Source: Rheinheimera sp. A13L (GTDB taxonomy: Bacteria; Pseudomonadota; Gammaproteobacteria; Enterobacterales; Alteromonadaceae). Taken from it: a DNA stretch of 64,000 nucleotides. Of this stretch, positions 9,040 to 16,063 are shown piece after piece. How positions within the stretch are numbered: position 1 is the stretch's first letter; the number at the start of each line of letters is the position of its first letter. The stretch spans positions 79,195 through 143,194 of the forward strand of contig NZ_AFHI01000004.1 of the NCBI RefSeq assembly GCF_000217935.1, in the 5' to 3' direction. A program made the translations under genes and the position numbers. The notes beneath the pieces are model-generated. The model searched no databases. It saw only the letters and a program-made list of their open reading frames with translations, and was not told the DNA's origin.

Positions 9040-9058
9040 GATAGTGATTCTCAATATC
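9040..9058 (+). promoter_or_regulatory. Predicted Fur box upstream of the microcin-type locus
   Basis: GATAGTGATTCTCAATATC matches the classic 19-bp Fur consensus GATAATGATTCTCATTATC at 17 of 19 positions. It lies 65 bases before the adaptor start codon. Fur with Fe(II) would repress the locus when iron is plentiful. Confidence 0.75.
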
Positions 9059-9122
9059 ATCCGCGCCGCCAAAAGTTACTGGTTTAGGAATAAACTGTTA
9101 ATTAATTGATTTTGAGAGCCTG

Positions 9123-10373
9123 ATGTCTGAAATGGATTTTTTTCGTACAGCTGCAGTAAAGCAGCAAGCCGCCAGATTGGATGGTGAAGTTATTATTGCT
9201 CAACCTATAAGCAGCAGTGTACTGACCCTTGTTTTTCTGCTGCTTGTCGTTGTAATCATCAGCTTTTTAAGTCAGAGCTCCTTTCATCGTAAAGAAACAG
9301 TGATTGGTTATTTAAAACCCGATACAGGTTTAGCCAAAATAGTTTCGCCCCGCCCGGGTGTGATCAGTCAACTCTATGTTGAAGATGGTCAACAAGTCAA
9401 AGCCGGACAACATCTGGCGTTGCTCCAAATGCAGGATAACTTAGCCGAAGGACAGAGTCTGACCGAAAGTCTGGCGTTGGCCCTGCAACAGCAAATTGAA
9501 CTGGTGCACCTGAGAAAAAAACAATCGCTTGATCAGTATCAACAACAGCAAGCAGAGCTGAAAAATCGTCTGACTTTGAGTCAAAACTTACTCAAGGACA
9601 TTGTGGTTCAGCAGCAATTAGTGCAACAACGGCTGAAGCTGCATCAGGCACGTTACCGGAATTATCAGAGTTTAAGCCTTCAGGGGGCGGTTTCTGCTAA
9701 TGATCTGCAACAACAGCACGAACTGCATCTGACTATCCAGCAACAACTATCTGAACTGAACGCGAGTGAACAAAGCCAGCTGACACAGATTGCTCAGGTG
9801 AAAGGGCTATCAGAACGCTTACCCGCTGAACATCAACAGCAAATGGCATTGCTTGACAGCGATATATCACGGCTGAGCCAACAGCAAATTGAGTTGAACG
9901 CCCGGGGGCAGTTGTTGTTGACCGCTCCTGTCAGCGGCAGAGTCACCAACTTAATGGCCGAGATTGGCACCAGTGTTCAAGGTAGTTTCACCCTGTTAAC
10001 CATTATGCCGCTGGATGCCAAACTGGAAGCCGTTTTGCTTGTCCCTACCAGAGCTTATGGGTTTATCCAGCCAGGACAACGTACCCGCTTACGTTTTGAT
10101 GCCTTTCCTTATCAGCGATTTGGCTTGTATGAAGGGGAAGTCACCAAGACAGCTCAGACCATAGTGTTACCCCAGGAACTCGATATGCCTGTTGTGGTGC
10201 AGGAGCCTGTTTACAGAGTGTCTGTGACTCTGGATCAACAGCATATTCAGGCATTTGGCAATTCTGTCCAGTTGCAATCGGGTATGTCATTAAGTGCCGA
10301 CATAGTGCTGGAGCAGCGTAGTTTATTAGCCTGGTTGCTGGAACCCATTTTTAGCCTGAAAGGGAAATTGTAA
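9123..10373 (+). CDS. CvaA/HlyD-type membrane fusion protein for peptide export
   Basis: The 416-aa product has a short cytoplasmic N-terminus, one TM helix (residues about 35-55), a lipoyl-like half (GVISQLYVEDGQQVKAGQHLALL, about residues 78-100), a very Gln-rich coiled coil (about 115-260) and a C-terminal barrel domain. This is the layout of adaptors that pair with C39-peptidase ABC exporters in colicin V type secretion. The matching exporter lies at the far end of the same locus. Its stop overlaps the next start (TAATG), so it is translationally coupled to the oxygenase. The Fur box sits directly upstream. No dedicated outer-membrane protein is present; TolC would serve. Confidence 0.9.
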   Translation: MSEMDFFRTAAVKQQAARLDGEVIIAQPISSSVLTLVFLLLVVVIISFLSQSSFHRKETVIGYLKPDTGLAKIVSPRPGVISQLYVEDGQQVKAGQHLALLQMQDNLAEGQSLTESLALALQQQIELVHLRKKQSLDQYQQQQAELKNRLTLSQNLLKDIVVQQQLVQQRLKLHQARYRNYQSLSLQGAVSANDLQQQHELHLTIQQQLSELNASEQSQLTQIAQVKGLSERLPAEHQQQMALLDSDISRLSQQQIELNARGQLLLTAPVSGRVTNLMAEIGTSVQGSFTLLTIMPLDAKLEAVLLVPTRAYGFIQPGQRTRLRFDAFPYQRFGLYEGEVTKTAQTIVLPQELDMPVVVQEPVYRVSVTLDQQHIQAFGNSVQLQSGMSLSADIVLEQRSLLAWLLEPIFSLKGKL

Positions 10374-11566
10374 TGAGCTGCTGCGTAGAGAGAAGCATGG
10401 ATATTAACTTTAAAGTGTCGCCAGAAGAGTTCCTGAATTTATATCAGGAGAAAAAACCACTATTGATGAAGGGATGCCTGGCTCAGGATTTAATCAGTTG
10501 GCAGGACGTGAATCAGATCCTGACAGGTCGTGATGTCAACTCTGACGATTTTAAGTTATCGCTAAATGGCATTGTGCCCAAAAGCGAATATGTGGAGTCG
10601 TACATTGATGTAGGTACATTGAGGCACAGACTGAATAAATCCTCGTTATATAAGCTGTTGAGGCAAGGTGCCACACTGATAGATAACAAGATTGTTGGTG
10701 AACCTTTGTTTGATGATCTGGCAAAACAAATTGCCGCTTATTGTGGCCGTCAGACAGTGGTGAGCTCCTATGCGGCTTTTGGCGAAAAGGATTCATTCAG
10801 AAATCATTGGGATACGCGTGATGTGTTTGTACTCCAACTGATTGGTCGCAAGAAATGGACTGTGTACCCTCCCAGTTTTGAAAACCCTTTATTTATGCAA
10901 CAGAGCAAAGATCTGGAGCAATCTTTTCCATGCTCTGACACTCCGTATATGGAGTTTATGCTTGAAGCCGGGGATATCTTTTATCTGCCAAGAGGCTGGT
11001 GGCATAACCCTATGCCAGTTGGCGAGGAAACATTCCATCTGGCCGTTGGTACATTCCCGCCTTTTGCGATCAATTATGTGGAATGGATTATGACTCAACT
11101 GCCAAATCTGCCTGCTGCACGGAAGTCGCTGGATAGTGGGGAGGATGATCTGGCCACTTTAAAAGAGCTCGCTGACCACATGTCGGCATTGCTGTTAAAC
11201 CCTGAGAAGTATCAGGATTTTCTGAATCATTTTTATGCTTCACAACGCCTTCCGTCAGCACCGGCCATAGATATATTTGGCAACCCTGCTGTGAATACTA
11301 TAGCGGATGATATGACACTAAGTCTAAATGCTAACAAAGCATATGGTCTGTCAGAGAACTATTTAATTGCCAATGGTATGAAACTCGACCTTGATGATGT
11401 TGGGCTGAACATAGTAACCATTATACATAGTTCGGGGTGCATCACTTTTGGTGAACTCAGAGAGAAGATATCAATGGAACATCAACTTGTTCTGAATGAA
11501 ATTGTATGGAACTTGAGTAGGTTGGACATTGTAACAATAAAGAGAGGGATGTTACGCAAGAAATAA
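10373..11566 (+). CDS. JmjC/cupin-type Fe(II)/2-oxoglutarate oxygenase in a microcin-type locus
   Basis: The 397-aa product resembles the YcfD/RoxA class of cupin oxygenases. The iron triad is visible: H145-W-D147 in the segment followed by VFVLQLIGRKKW, and H211 in PRGWWHNP. It ends in a winged-helix-like domain (about residues 335-397), which in YcfD-type enzymes packs behind the oxygenase core. The family hydroxylates side chains of proteins. Here, between exporter subunit and precursor genes, the likely substrate is the precursor peptide; that is inference. The start at 10373 is coupled to the adaptor; an ATG at 10397 preceded by AGAGAGAAG is a plausible alternative. The 3' end overlaps sequence encoding the first precursor's leader, and decayed copies of its 3' end occur twice downstream. 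Confidence 0.85.
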   Translation: MSCCVERSMDINFKVSPEEFLNLYQEKKPLLMKGCLAQDLISWQDVNQILTGRDVNSDDFKLSLNGIVPKSEYVESYIDVGTLRHRLNKSSLYKLLRQGATLIDNKIVGEPLFDDLAKQIAAYCGRQTVVSSYAAFGEKDSFRNHWDTRDVFVLQLIGRKKWTVYPPSFENPLFMQQSKDLEQSFPCSDTPYMEFMLEAGDIFYLPRGWWHNPMPVGEETFHLAVGTFPPFAINYVEWIMTQLPNLPAARKSLDSGEDDLATLKELADHMSALLLNPEKYQDFLNHFYASQRLPSAPAIDIFGNPAVNTIADDMTLSLNANKAYGLSENYLIANGMKLDLDDVGLNIVTIIHSSGCITFGELREKISMEHQLVLNEIVWNLSRLDIVTIKRGMLRKK

Positions 11567-11568
11567 GT

Positions 11569-11871
11569 ATGGACATGTTGAATTACGTGCAGTGTGCTGG
11601 AGCAAATAATAAGGTAACTTCCGCTGCCGGAAATAATACAGGTACAAACTATAGCTCATAAAATTCATCGGGAACAAATTACAACGACTCGGACGACGGT
11701 TTTGATAAATCAAAACACTGGACGTCCAATAATAATAACTTGTTCTCAACTGTTGTCAGATATGCGGGAATAGGTGCAATTGGAGGCGCTCTCGGTGGGC
11801 CAGGACCTGCTGCTGCCGGAGCACTTGTTGGTGCTTTAGTTGGTACGAGTGCATATTACGGCAACAACTGA
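11569..11871 (+). pseudogene. Microcin-type precursor 1, in-frame stop
   Basis: From the ATG at 11569 the frame reads MDMLNYVQCAGANNK, then a Ser/Asn/Gly linker, then TAA at 11659. It continues in the same frame for 69 more codons to TGA at 11869. The part after the stop is a hydrophobic Gly/Ala-zipper core (AGIGAIGGALGG...AAGALVGALVG), typical of class II bacteriocins. The upstream frame encodes QEIS as in precursor 2, but the homologous start is ACG within the oxygenase 3' end, so the leader is five residues short. I call it a recent nonsense pseudogene; a sequencing error is the alternative. Confidence 0.75.
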
Positions 11872-11933
11872 TAAGGCTCTCTGGCAGCTGTGTACTGGTG
11901 CATTCCTGTCATAGAAATACAGGAGTAAATGTA

Positions 11934-12107
11934 ATGAAATCTGAGCGAGTTAAAAAATCCATTTTATATAGAGGGGTTCCCTTATTTATTTTTCTTCTAA
12001 TATTAAGGACTCCTGATGCATTGTATTTCGATATTGATTCTTGGTTAATAGCGTTTTTCGCAGTACTGCTTACAGTGTTTTGCTATTTTTTTGATAAGAA
12101 GTTATGA
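11934..12107 (+). CDS. Small two-TM protein, candidate immunity for precursor 1
   Basis: I start at the ATG at 11934 because AGGAG lies 8 bases upstream; the longer frame from 11898 lacks this. The 57-aa product has a basic N-terminus (KSERVKKS), two predicted membrane helices (about residues 11-23 and 33-50) and a Lys pair at the end. It directly follows precursor 1, as small inner-membrane immunity proteins do in class II microcin loci. No homology is claimed. Confidence 0.65.
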   Translation: MKSERVKKSILYRGVPLFIFLLILRTPDALYFDIDSWLIAFFAVLLTVFCYFFDKKL

Positions 12108-12185
12108 GTTTATTTCCGTGTGGCGTGGCGTTATCTGCTGCGTTGTTGTGAACTATTTTGAAATGTATTATTGAAAAACGTTGTA

Positions 12186-12365
12186 ATTTCCTGAATTATT
12201 TTCATGCTTCACAGTGCTGTCGATTGGTACCTGTAATCGATATGTTTGGCGCTCTGATGGTGAATGATGTGGCGATGAGTATTAATTCGAACAAAGTGCA
12301 TTGTTTGAGTGAGTTTATATTATATCCATTGGGCTAAATTAAATTTGAATGATGTTGTATGGGTT
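12186..12365 (+). pseudogene. Decayed copy 2 of the oxygenase 3' end
   Basis: Over about 180 bases the sequence tracks oxygenase bases 11218-11400. The conceptual peptide FLN-F-HASQ...P-IDMFG...MSINSNKVH-LSE mirrors FLNHFYASQ...AIDIFG...LSLNANKAYGLSE. Frameshifts and stops abolish coding, and the start, iron triad and most of the gene are absent. It lies directly before precursor 2, in the same relation as the intact oxygenase to precursor 1. Traces may extend back to about 12115. Confidence 0.75.
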
Positions 12366-12450
12366 TTTTATTTTTTAATGGAAGGAGGTGATTGGATTTA
12401 GCTGGCTGTTTTAATATTTATAATTTAGTAGACGTAAGGATATATTTAAT

Positions 12451-12810
12451 ATGCAAGAAATAAGTATGGAAATGCTAAGTCACGTGCAGTGTGCTGGCGC
12501 TAACAGTAAAAGTTCTTCAGCGAGTGGTAACAAGTCTGGTACAAATTATAACTCTGACGGCACTGGGTATAATGATGAATATCTCGTGAAAGGGCAAACG
12601 CTCTCTCCATTGGCGCAAGCAACAGTGACTGGGTTGGGGGCTGCTGCCGGCCTTATTCATCCAGCATTAGGTGTTGCCGGGGCCGCTGGATCTCAGTATT
12701 TCCTCGCAACCATAGCTCAGGATCGTTATATGTCTCCTGCTCCTGTCTATAATCAGAGCGATATAACAAATATTATTAATAGTGGACTGACCTCGGGCGG
12801 TCCATATTAA
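12451..12810 (+). CDS. Microcin-type precursor peptide 2 (intact)
   Basis: The 119-aa product begins MQEISMEMLSHVQCAGAN. This aligns without gaps to double-glycine leaders of the MREIS...VSGAG pattern: Val at -4, Leu/Met at -7/-8, cleavage predicted after Ala15. Position -2 is Cys instead of Gly. Then comes a Ser/Gly/Asn linker (SGNKSGTNYNSDGTGYND), a Gly/Ala-rich hydrophobic segment (about residues 60-90) and a polar C-terminus ending SGGPY. The mature peptide would be about 104 aa, secreted by the C39 exporter. TAAGGA lies 12 bases upstream, in a block conserved before precursor 3. There is no Ser-rich siderophore-type tail. The target is unknown. Confidence 0.8.
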   Translation: MQEISMEMLSHVQCAGANSKSSSASGNKSGTNYNSDGTGYNDEYLVKGQTLSPLAQATVTGLGAAAGLIHPALGVAGAAGSQYFLATIAQDRYMSPAPVYNQSDITNIINSGLTSGGPY

Positions 12811-12830
12811 TTTTTTTCTAAACTTTAATT

Positions 12831-12849
12831 GGGTGTACGTTGTGCACCC
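12831..12849 (+). terminator. Hairpin between precursor 2 and its candidate immunity gene
   Basis: The 8-bp stem GGGTGTAC / GTGCACCC (one G-T pair) has a 3-nt loop and a T-rich tail broken by other bases. It could be a weak terminator or a stabiliser that gives more precursor than immunity mRNA. Confidence 0.4.
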
Positions 12850-12871
12850 TCTTATCTTAATGTGAAATTAT

Positions 12872-13066
12872 ATGATGATTTATCGTTCTTTGTACGTTGT
12901 TTTAACTTTTTTTGCATCTTATTTTGTTTTTTATTTTGATTTAATACCTCAAGAAAACTGGGTGTTGAGATTTTTGTTTCTTACTCTATGGATAATTATT
13001 TATTTTTACTTTTTTGAAAAACGCATCTTAAGTAGGTTCAGGGGGGGAAGTAGGAAGCATAAGTAA
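12872..13066 (+). CDS. Small two-TM protein, candidate immunity for precursor 2
   Basis: The 64-aa product has two hydrophobic helices (about residues 5-24 and 31-48) and a strongly basic tail (KRILSRFRGGSRKHK). It lies 61 bases after the intact precursor, mirroring the precursor 1 arrangement, though its sequence differs from the first small protein. That fits cognate immunity to a different core. No good Shine-Dalgarno precedes the ATG pair at 12872/12875. The sequence is very AT-rich. Confidence 0.6.
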   Translation: MMIYRSLYVVLTFFASYFVFYFDLIPQENWVLRFLFLTLWIIIYFYFFEKRILSRFRGGSRKHK

Positions 13067-13253
13067 TTTTTGGTGTGAAATTTTATTTCATACAGAGTGA
13101 TGAGCTTGGTGTTTTTTAATGTATGAATGTTTCAATTTAATAGCGGTAGAGCGTGAGGCTAACTTGTATTTTTTCCGGACTATTTGGCAATGACAAGAAA
13201 TCGCTCTCAGTTGTTTACACGGAAGTTTGGTTAGGTCCAGGGTGAGAACGTGA

Positions 13254-13532
13254 GTGTTCCTTTTTTATTTATCTTGTTTGGCAATCGATCAGGCTGACCC
13301 GGAAGACAAGGCTAAACATGCAAATTACGCCCATAAAACACTCAAACAACGAGCTAAAGTTGTTCAAAAAGCGTTCGCGATATTTCCCTGCTGCCCTGTG
13401 CCCCTGAGTTTGAGTGACTTGAGTCAAAGGAGGGCAGGTCTCGCTTCGAGCATAGAGTTAGATGCGTTATGGCGTACTAACAGGGAAGATGAGACTGCCC
13501 TTACTTTCTGGGGCTATTGTGCTTTTGGATAA
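13254..13532 (+). other. Uncertain ORF in a GC-richer patch
   Basis: A 92-codon frame from GTG, without a convincing ribosome site, lies in the stretch 13067-13588 between imm2 and the third oxygenase fragment. Bases about 13280-13530 are noticeably richer in G and C than the AT-rich flanks. The hydrophilic segment DQADPEDKAKHANYAHKTLK looks protein-like but belongs to no family I know. It may be a fragment of a foreign gene. Bases 13067-13253 show nothing I can name. Confidence 0.2.
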
Positions 13533-13588
13533 TTTGTTTTGCAGTATTTTTATGGCGTAGGGGAATACCTGACCTTCAGTGTTCCAGT

Positions 13589-13760
13589 GGAATGAAAATA
13601 AATCTGAATGATGTTGGTCTGTACATACTAAATGTGGTTTGTGCAACTGGCAGTGCAACAATTTCAGCTTTGAAAGCTGCAGTTTCTTATTATGATGTAA
13701 CTGATGTTATATGTGATTTATATAGGCTTGGCATTGCTTCAATGAAAAGGAGGCTATTTA
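13589..13760 (+). pseudogene. Decayed copy 3 of the oxygenase 3' end
   Basis: The frame GMKINLNDVGLYILNVV continuing to SMKRRLF parallels oxygenase GMKLDLDDVGLNIVTII to TIKRGML, i.e. the C-terminal winged-helix-like segment. No oxygenase core is present. It lies just upstream of precursor 3, and the DNA between (TTTAGCTGG...GTAGACGTAAGGAT) matches the block before precursor 2. This supports tandem duplication of the unit. Confidence 0.8.
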
Positions 13761-13814
13761 GTTTAGCTGGTTGTTTTTATTTTTTGATCTGGTAGACGTA
13801 AGGATGAATTTAAT

Positions 13815-14121
13815 ATGCAAGAAATAAGTATGGAAATGCTGAGTCACGTACAGTGTGCTGGCGCTAATACATAAAAAATCTTCAGGTGACTGAAATAATT
13901 ATGGAACTGATAATAACTCTGACGGGACGAGTTATTGTTATGATAATTATATAACTATAGATTGTTGTTTTGGGAGCTTTGGGCCATTTAATTATAATTT
14001 TCCGGTGTGGGAATTTAACTATTCTGAATATATAAGGGATGTTGCATCCCAACCATTACCAAGTGCGGATGAACTAAGAGCTGCAGTAGATCGTGGCATG
14101 ATGACTGGCGGTCCTTTGTAG
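13815..14121 (+). pseudogene. Microcin-type precursor 3, frameshifted
   Basis: The leader MQEISMEMLSHVQCAGAN is identical to precursor 2, but TAA follows after 19 codons (13872). In the shifted frame the linker continues as KKSSGD-stop-NNYGTDNNSDGTSY, then a core unlike the other two (FGPFNYNFPVWEFNYSEYIRD...) and an end MMTGGPL that parallels SGGPY of precursor 2. At least one frameshift and one more stop are needed to explain it. The constant leader and end with a divergent core imply different toxin specificities. Confidence 0.75.
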
Positions 14122-14183
14122 GTATATACAGCATTATTACTGATTTTTTACTGTTCCAGTGATAATGCGATATCGGTGTTGAT

Positions 14184-14885
14184 ATGATAAATGAAAGAGT
14201 TTCCTATGAAATAGGATCAGGTATTACTGGTGTTGCATTGATTGTCATTGGTTATTTTTTTCTATTTGATGTTGTTTATAATTCTTTTTTGTTTTTTTAT
14301 AAGTCAATATATCTGCATGAGTATGTTTCTTTAAGAGGGAGTGGCGATTTCGACTTTGTCTCAAGCCTTATAAAGTTGATCGTGACATTTATTCTGGTAT
14401 TGTGCATTTGTATTTCCAACAGGAATCGCTGCGGACATATATTGGGGTTTGAAGTAGTATCATTTAAATGCTTTTCTTTATGTGTTGGTTGCGTGTTTTT
14501 GTATTTTTCACTATATGATTTTTTAAGGTGTCTATTCGGCGGTACTTCTATTTCAAGATTATTTGTAGATGATAGACTTCTGGAAAGTGACACTTATAAA
14601 ATATTTCTAGCATTTTTTTTCGTTTGTTTGATAGTTCCCGCATGCGAGGAAATCTTTTTTAGAGGCTATCTGATACGCTACTTATTGGATAGGATGTTGA
14701 ATAAACACTTTTGTGTTGTGTTTTCTTCTATGTTATTTACTGCGTTCCACTATAACTACTCGTCGCCTTTCCTTTTTGAAGTTTTTACAGTCTCAAGCAT
14801 GATAGGTTATGCAGGAATAGTAAGTGGCTCTGTTTATCCATGTATGGTCATGCATGGCACGTACAATTCTGTATTTTTTCTTTGA
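14184..14885 (+). CDS. CPBP (CAAX-type) intramembrane protease family protein 1
   Basis: The 233-aa polytopic membrane protein carries the CPBP/Abi motifs: E155-E156 followed by FFRGYL, H189 in FTAFHY and H224 in MHGTYNS. Family members act as prenyl-protein-type intramembrane peptidases or, in bacteriocin loci, as immunity or maturation factors. It follows precursor 3 in the position where the first two precursors have two-TM proteins, so an immunity role is plausible. It is very AT-rich compared with the exporter gene. Confidence 0.85.
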   Translation: MINERVSYEIGSGITGVALIVIGYFFLFDVVYNSFLFFYKSIYLHEYVSLRGSGDFDFVSSLIKLIVTFILVLCICISNRNRCGHILGFEVVSFKCFSLCVGCVFLYFSLYDFLRCLFGGTSISRLFVDDRLLESDTYKIFLAFFFVCLIVPACEEIFFRGYLIRYLLDRMLNKHFCVVFSSMLFTAFHYNYSSPFLFEVFTVSSMIGYAGIVSGSVYPCMVMHGTYNSVFFL

Positions 14886-14910
14886 TATTAAATTTAGCTA
14901 CGAGGTGACA

Positions 14911-15105
14911 ATGAATAATTTTATAAGGTTTTTATTCTGTTTTATTTTTTTTCTTTCTGTCGCTTCTTACACGAAGCCATTAATTATCAAGGTTTTTATA
15001 AAATTGAATGCAGAACGCGCGCTCGTGGTCTGTGGCAAGTTTAATGTAAGCTACTGGGGGGTGGCCGGTTTTGGTTGCAAGGATAATTCACTTGTTAAAG
15101 ACTAA
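14911..15105 (+). CDS. Small exported or membrane peptide, unknown
   Basis: The ATG at 14911 has GAGGTG 4 bases upstream and is a better start than the frame's upstream ATG at 14824, which lies inside the preceding CPBP gene. The 64-aa product has one hydrophobic N-terminal segment (residues 5-18) and a short polar part with two Cys that could pair in the periplasm. It may be an accessory or immunity peptide. It overlaps the beginning of the next gene. Confidence 0.5.
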   Translation: MNNFIRFLFCFIFFLSVASYTKPLIIKVFIKLNAERALVVCGKFNVSYWGVAGFGCKDNSLVKD

Positions 15106-16045
15106 ATTTCTCTGCCCTCCAATGATTGCAGTGGTGCTGGTTGTGTTTTGTTTGTTTCGGGTGGAACCAGTTGCTCAGACAATTCAGCTTTTCTATTATT
15201 ATATATATTCCGACCTGAATATAAATGTTGACTCTGCTCAGCAGGAAGCATTACTACTACAGATGAAAGTCGTTTTGTATCCACTAATAGCTCTGATTGG
15301 GCTGTTTTTCTTATATAGTCAGTATCAGAGTTACAGCACACTTTTTAGATTGAAAGACATGAATCAGCTTCGATTCGCTTCGTCGTCACGATTGACATCT
15401 TTAGCTTCAATAACAGCTTTTTTTATGTTGGTGGTCGCAGTCGCTTTGTTATGCTCTCAGAGTGTCGATAGTCATGATAGACAGTGGTTTGATTTCAGAG
15501 GCTGTGTAACTTTGTATTTCTTTGTTACTGTGATTTTTGGTGTCTTTTCTTTGTCAGGATTTAATGTTCACCAGTTCAGATTAAATACGGCTTTACGTTT
15601 TAATCCAAACGAGAAATGGTTGTATTGGCTGGTGTTGCTGCTAATAACCTACATCATACAGTTTGCCTTCTATTTAACACTCAGTATTGTTTCTCCCGTT
15701 ACAATAGATGTGTACAGGGCAGAGACATCAGTCACAGTTGTAGATCATTTGATGATCTCATTGATTATGTCTGCGGTGTTAGCTCCTGTAGCAGAAGAGC
15801 TATTGTTTCGCGGCTATTTACAGACAAAACTAAAAAGTTTTTTACCTTATATATGGCCGCGAATTTTGATTGTGGCACTGCCCTTTACCTTGATGCATCT
15901 TCAGTACAGTTATGGCCTGATATTCGTTTTTGTATCTGCGCTGCTGTATGGCTGGGCGAGAGAAAAAGCAAACTCGGTGTATCCAGCAATTTTCCTGCAT
16001 GCGGTAAGCAATACTATCGCTGTTTTAACAATTTATTTCCGATGA
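15092..16045 (+). CDS. CPBP (CAAX-type) intramembrane protease family protein 2
   Basis: A polytopic membrane protein of about 317 aa with the motif EELLFRGYL, a second motif His in LMHLQYSYG and a third in HAVSNT. The start is uncertain. TTG at 15092 has AAGGA about 8 bases upstream; TTG at 15071 and ATG at 15122 are in frame alternatives. It lies 18 bases before the exporter gene. Two CPBP proteins in one bacteriocin locus suggest that one is immunity and one maturation, or immunity to different cores. Confidence 0.85.
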   Translation: MLKTKFLCPPMIAVVLVVFCLFRVEPVAQTIQLFYYYIYSDLNINVDSAQQEALLLQMKVVLYPLIALIGLFFLYSQYQSYSTLFRLKDMNQLRFASSSRLTSLASITAFFMLVVAVALLCSQSVDSHDRQWFDFRGCVTLYFFVTVIFGVFSLSGFNVHQFRLNTALRFNPNEKWLYWLVLLLITYIIQFAFYLTLSIVSPVTIDVYRAETSVTVVDHLMISLIMSAVLAPVAEELLFRGYLQTKLKSFLPYIWPRILIVALPFTLMHLQYSYGLIFVFVSALLYGWAREKANSVYPAIFLHAVSNTIAVLTIYFR

Positions 16046-16063
16046 CAGAGCTGAATAGAGCTG

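Noticed and set aside
11659..11661. Recoding or read-through of the TAA in precursor 1
   Set aside because: No recoding signal is visible and copy 3 is also decayed; simple nonsense mutation is the better explanation.
12451..12810. Siderophore-linked (class IIb) microcin
   Set aside because: The C-terminus ends SGGPY and lacks the Ser-rich siderophore attachment tail; no glucosyltransferase or attachment genes are present.
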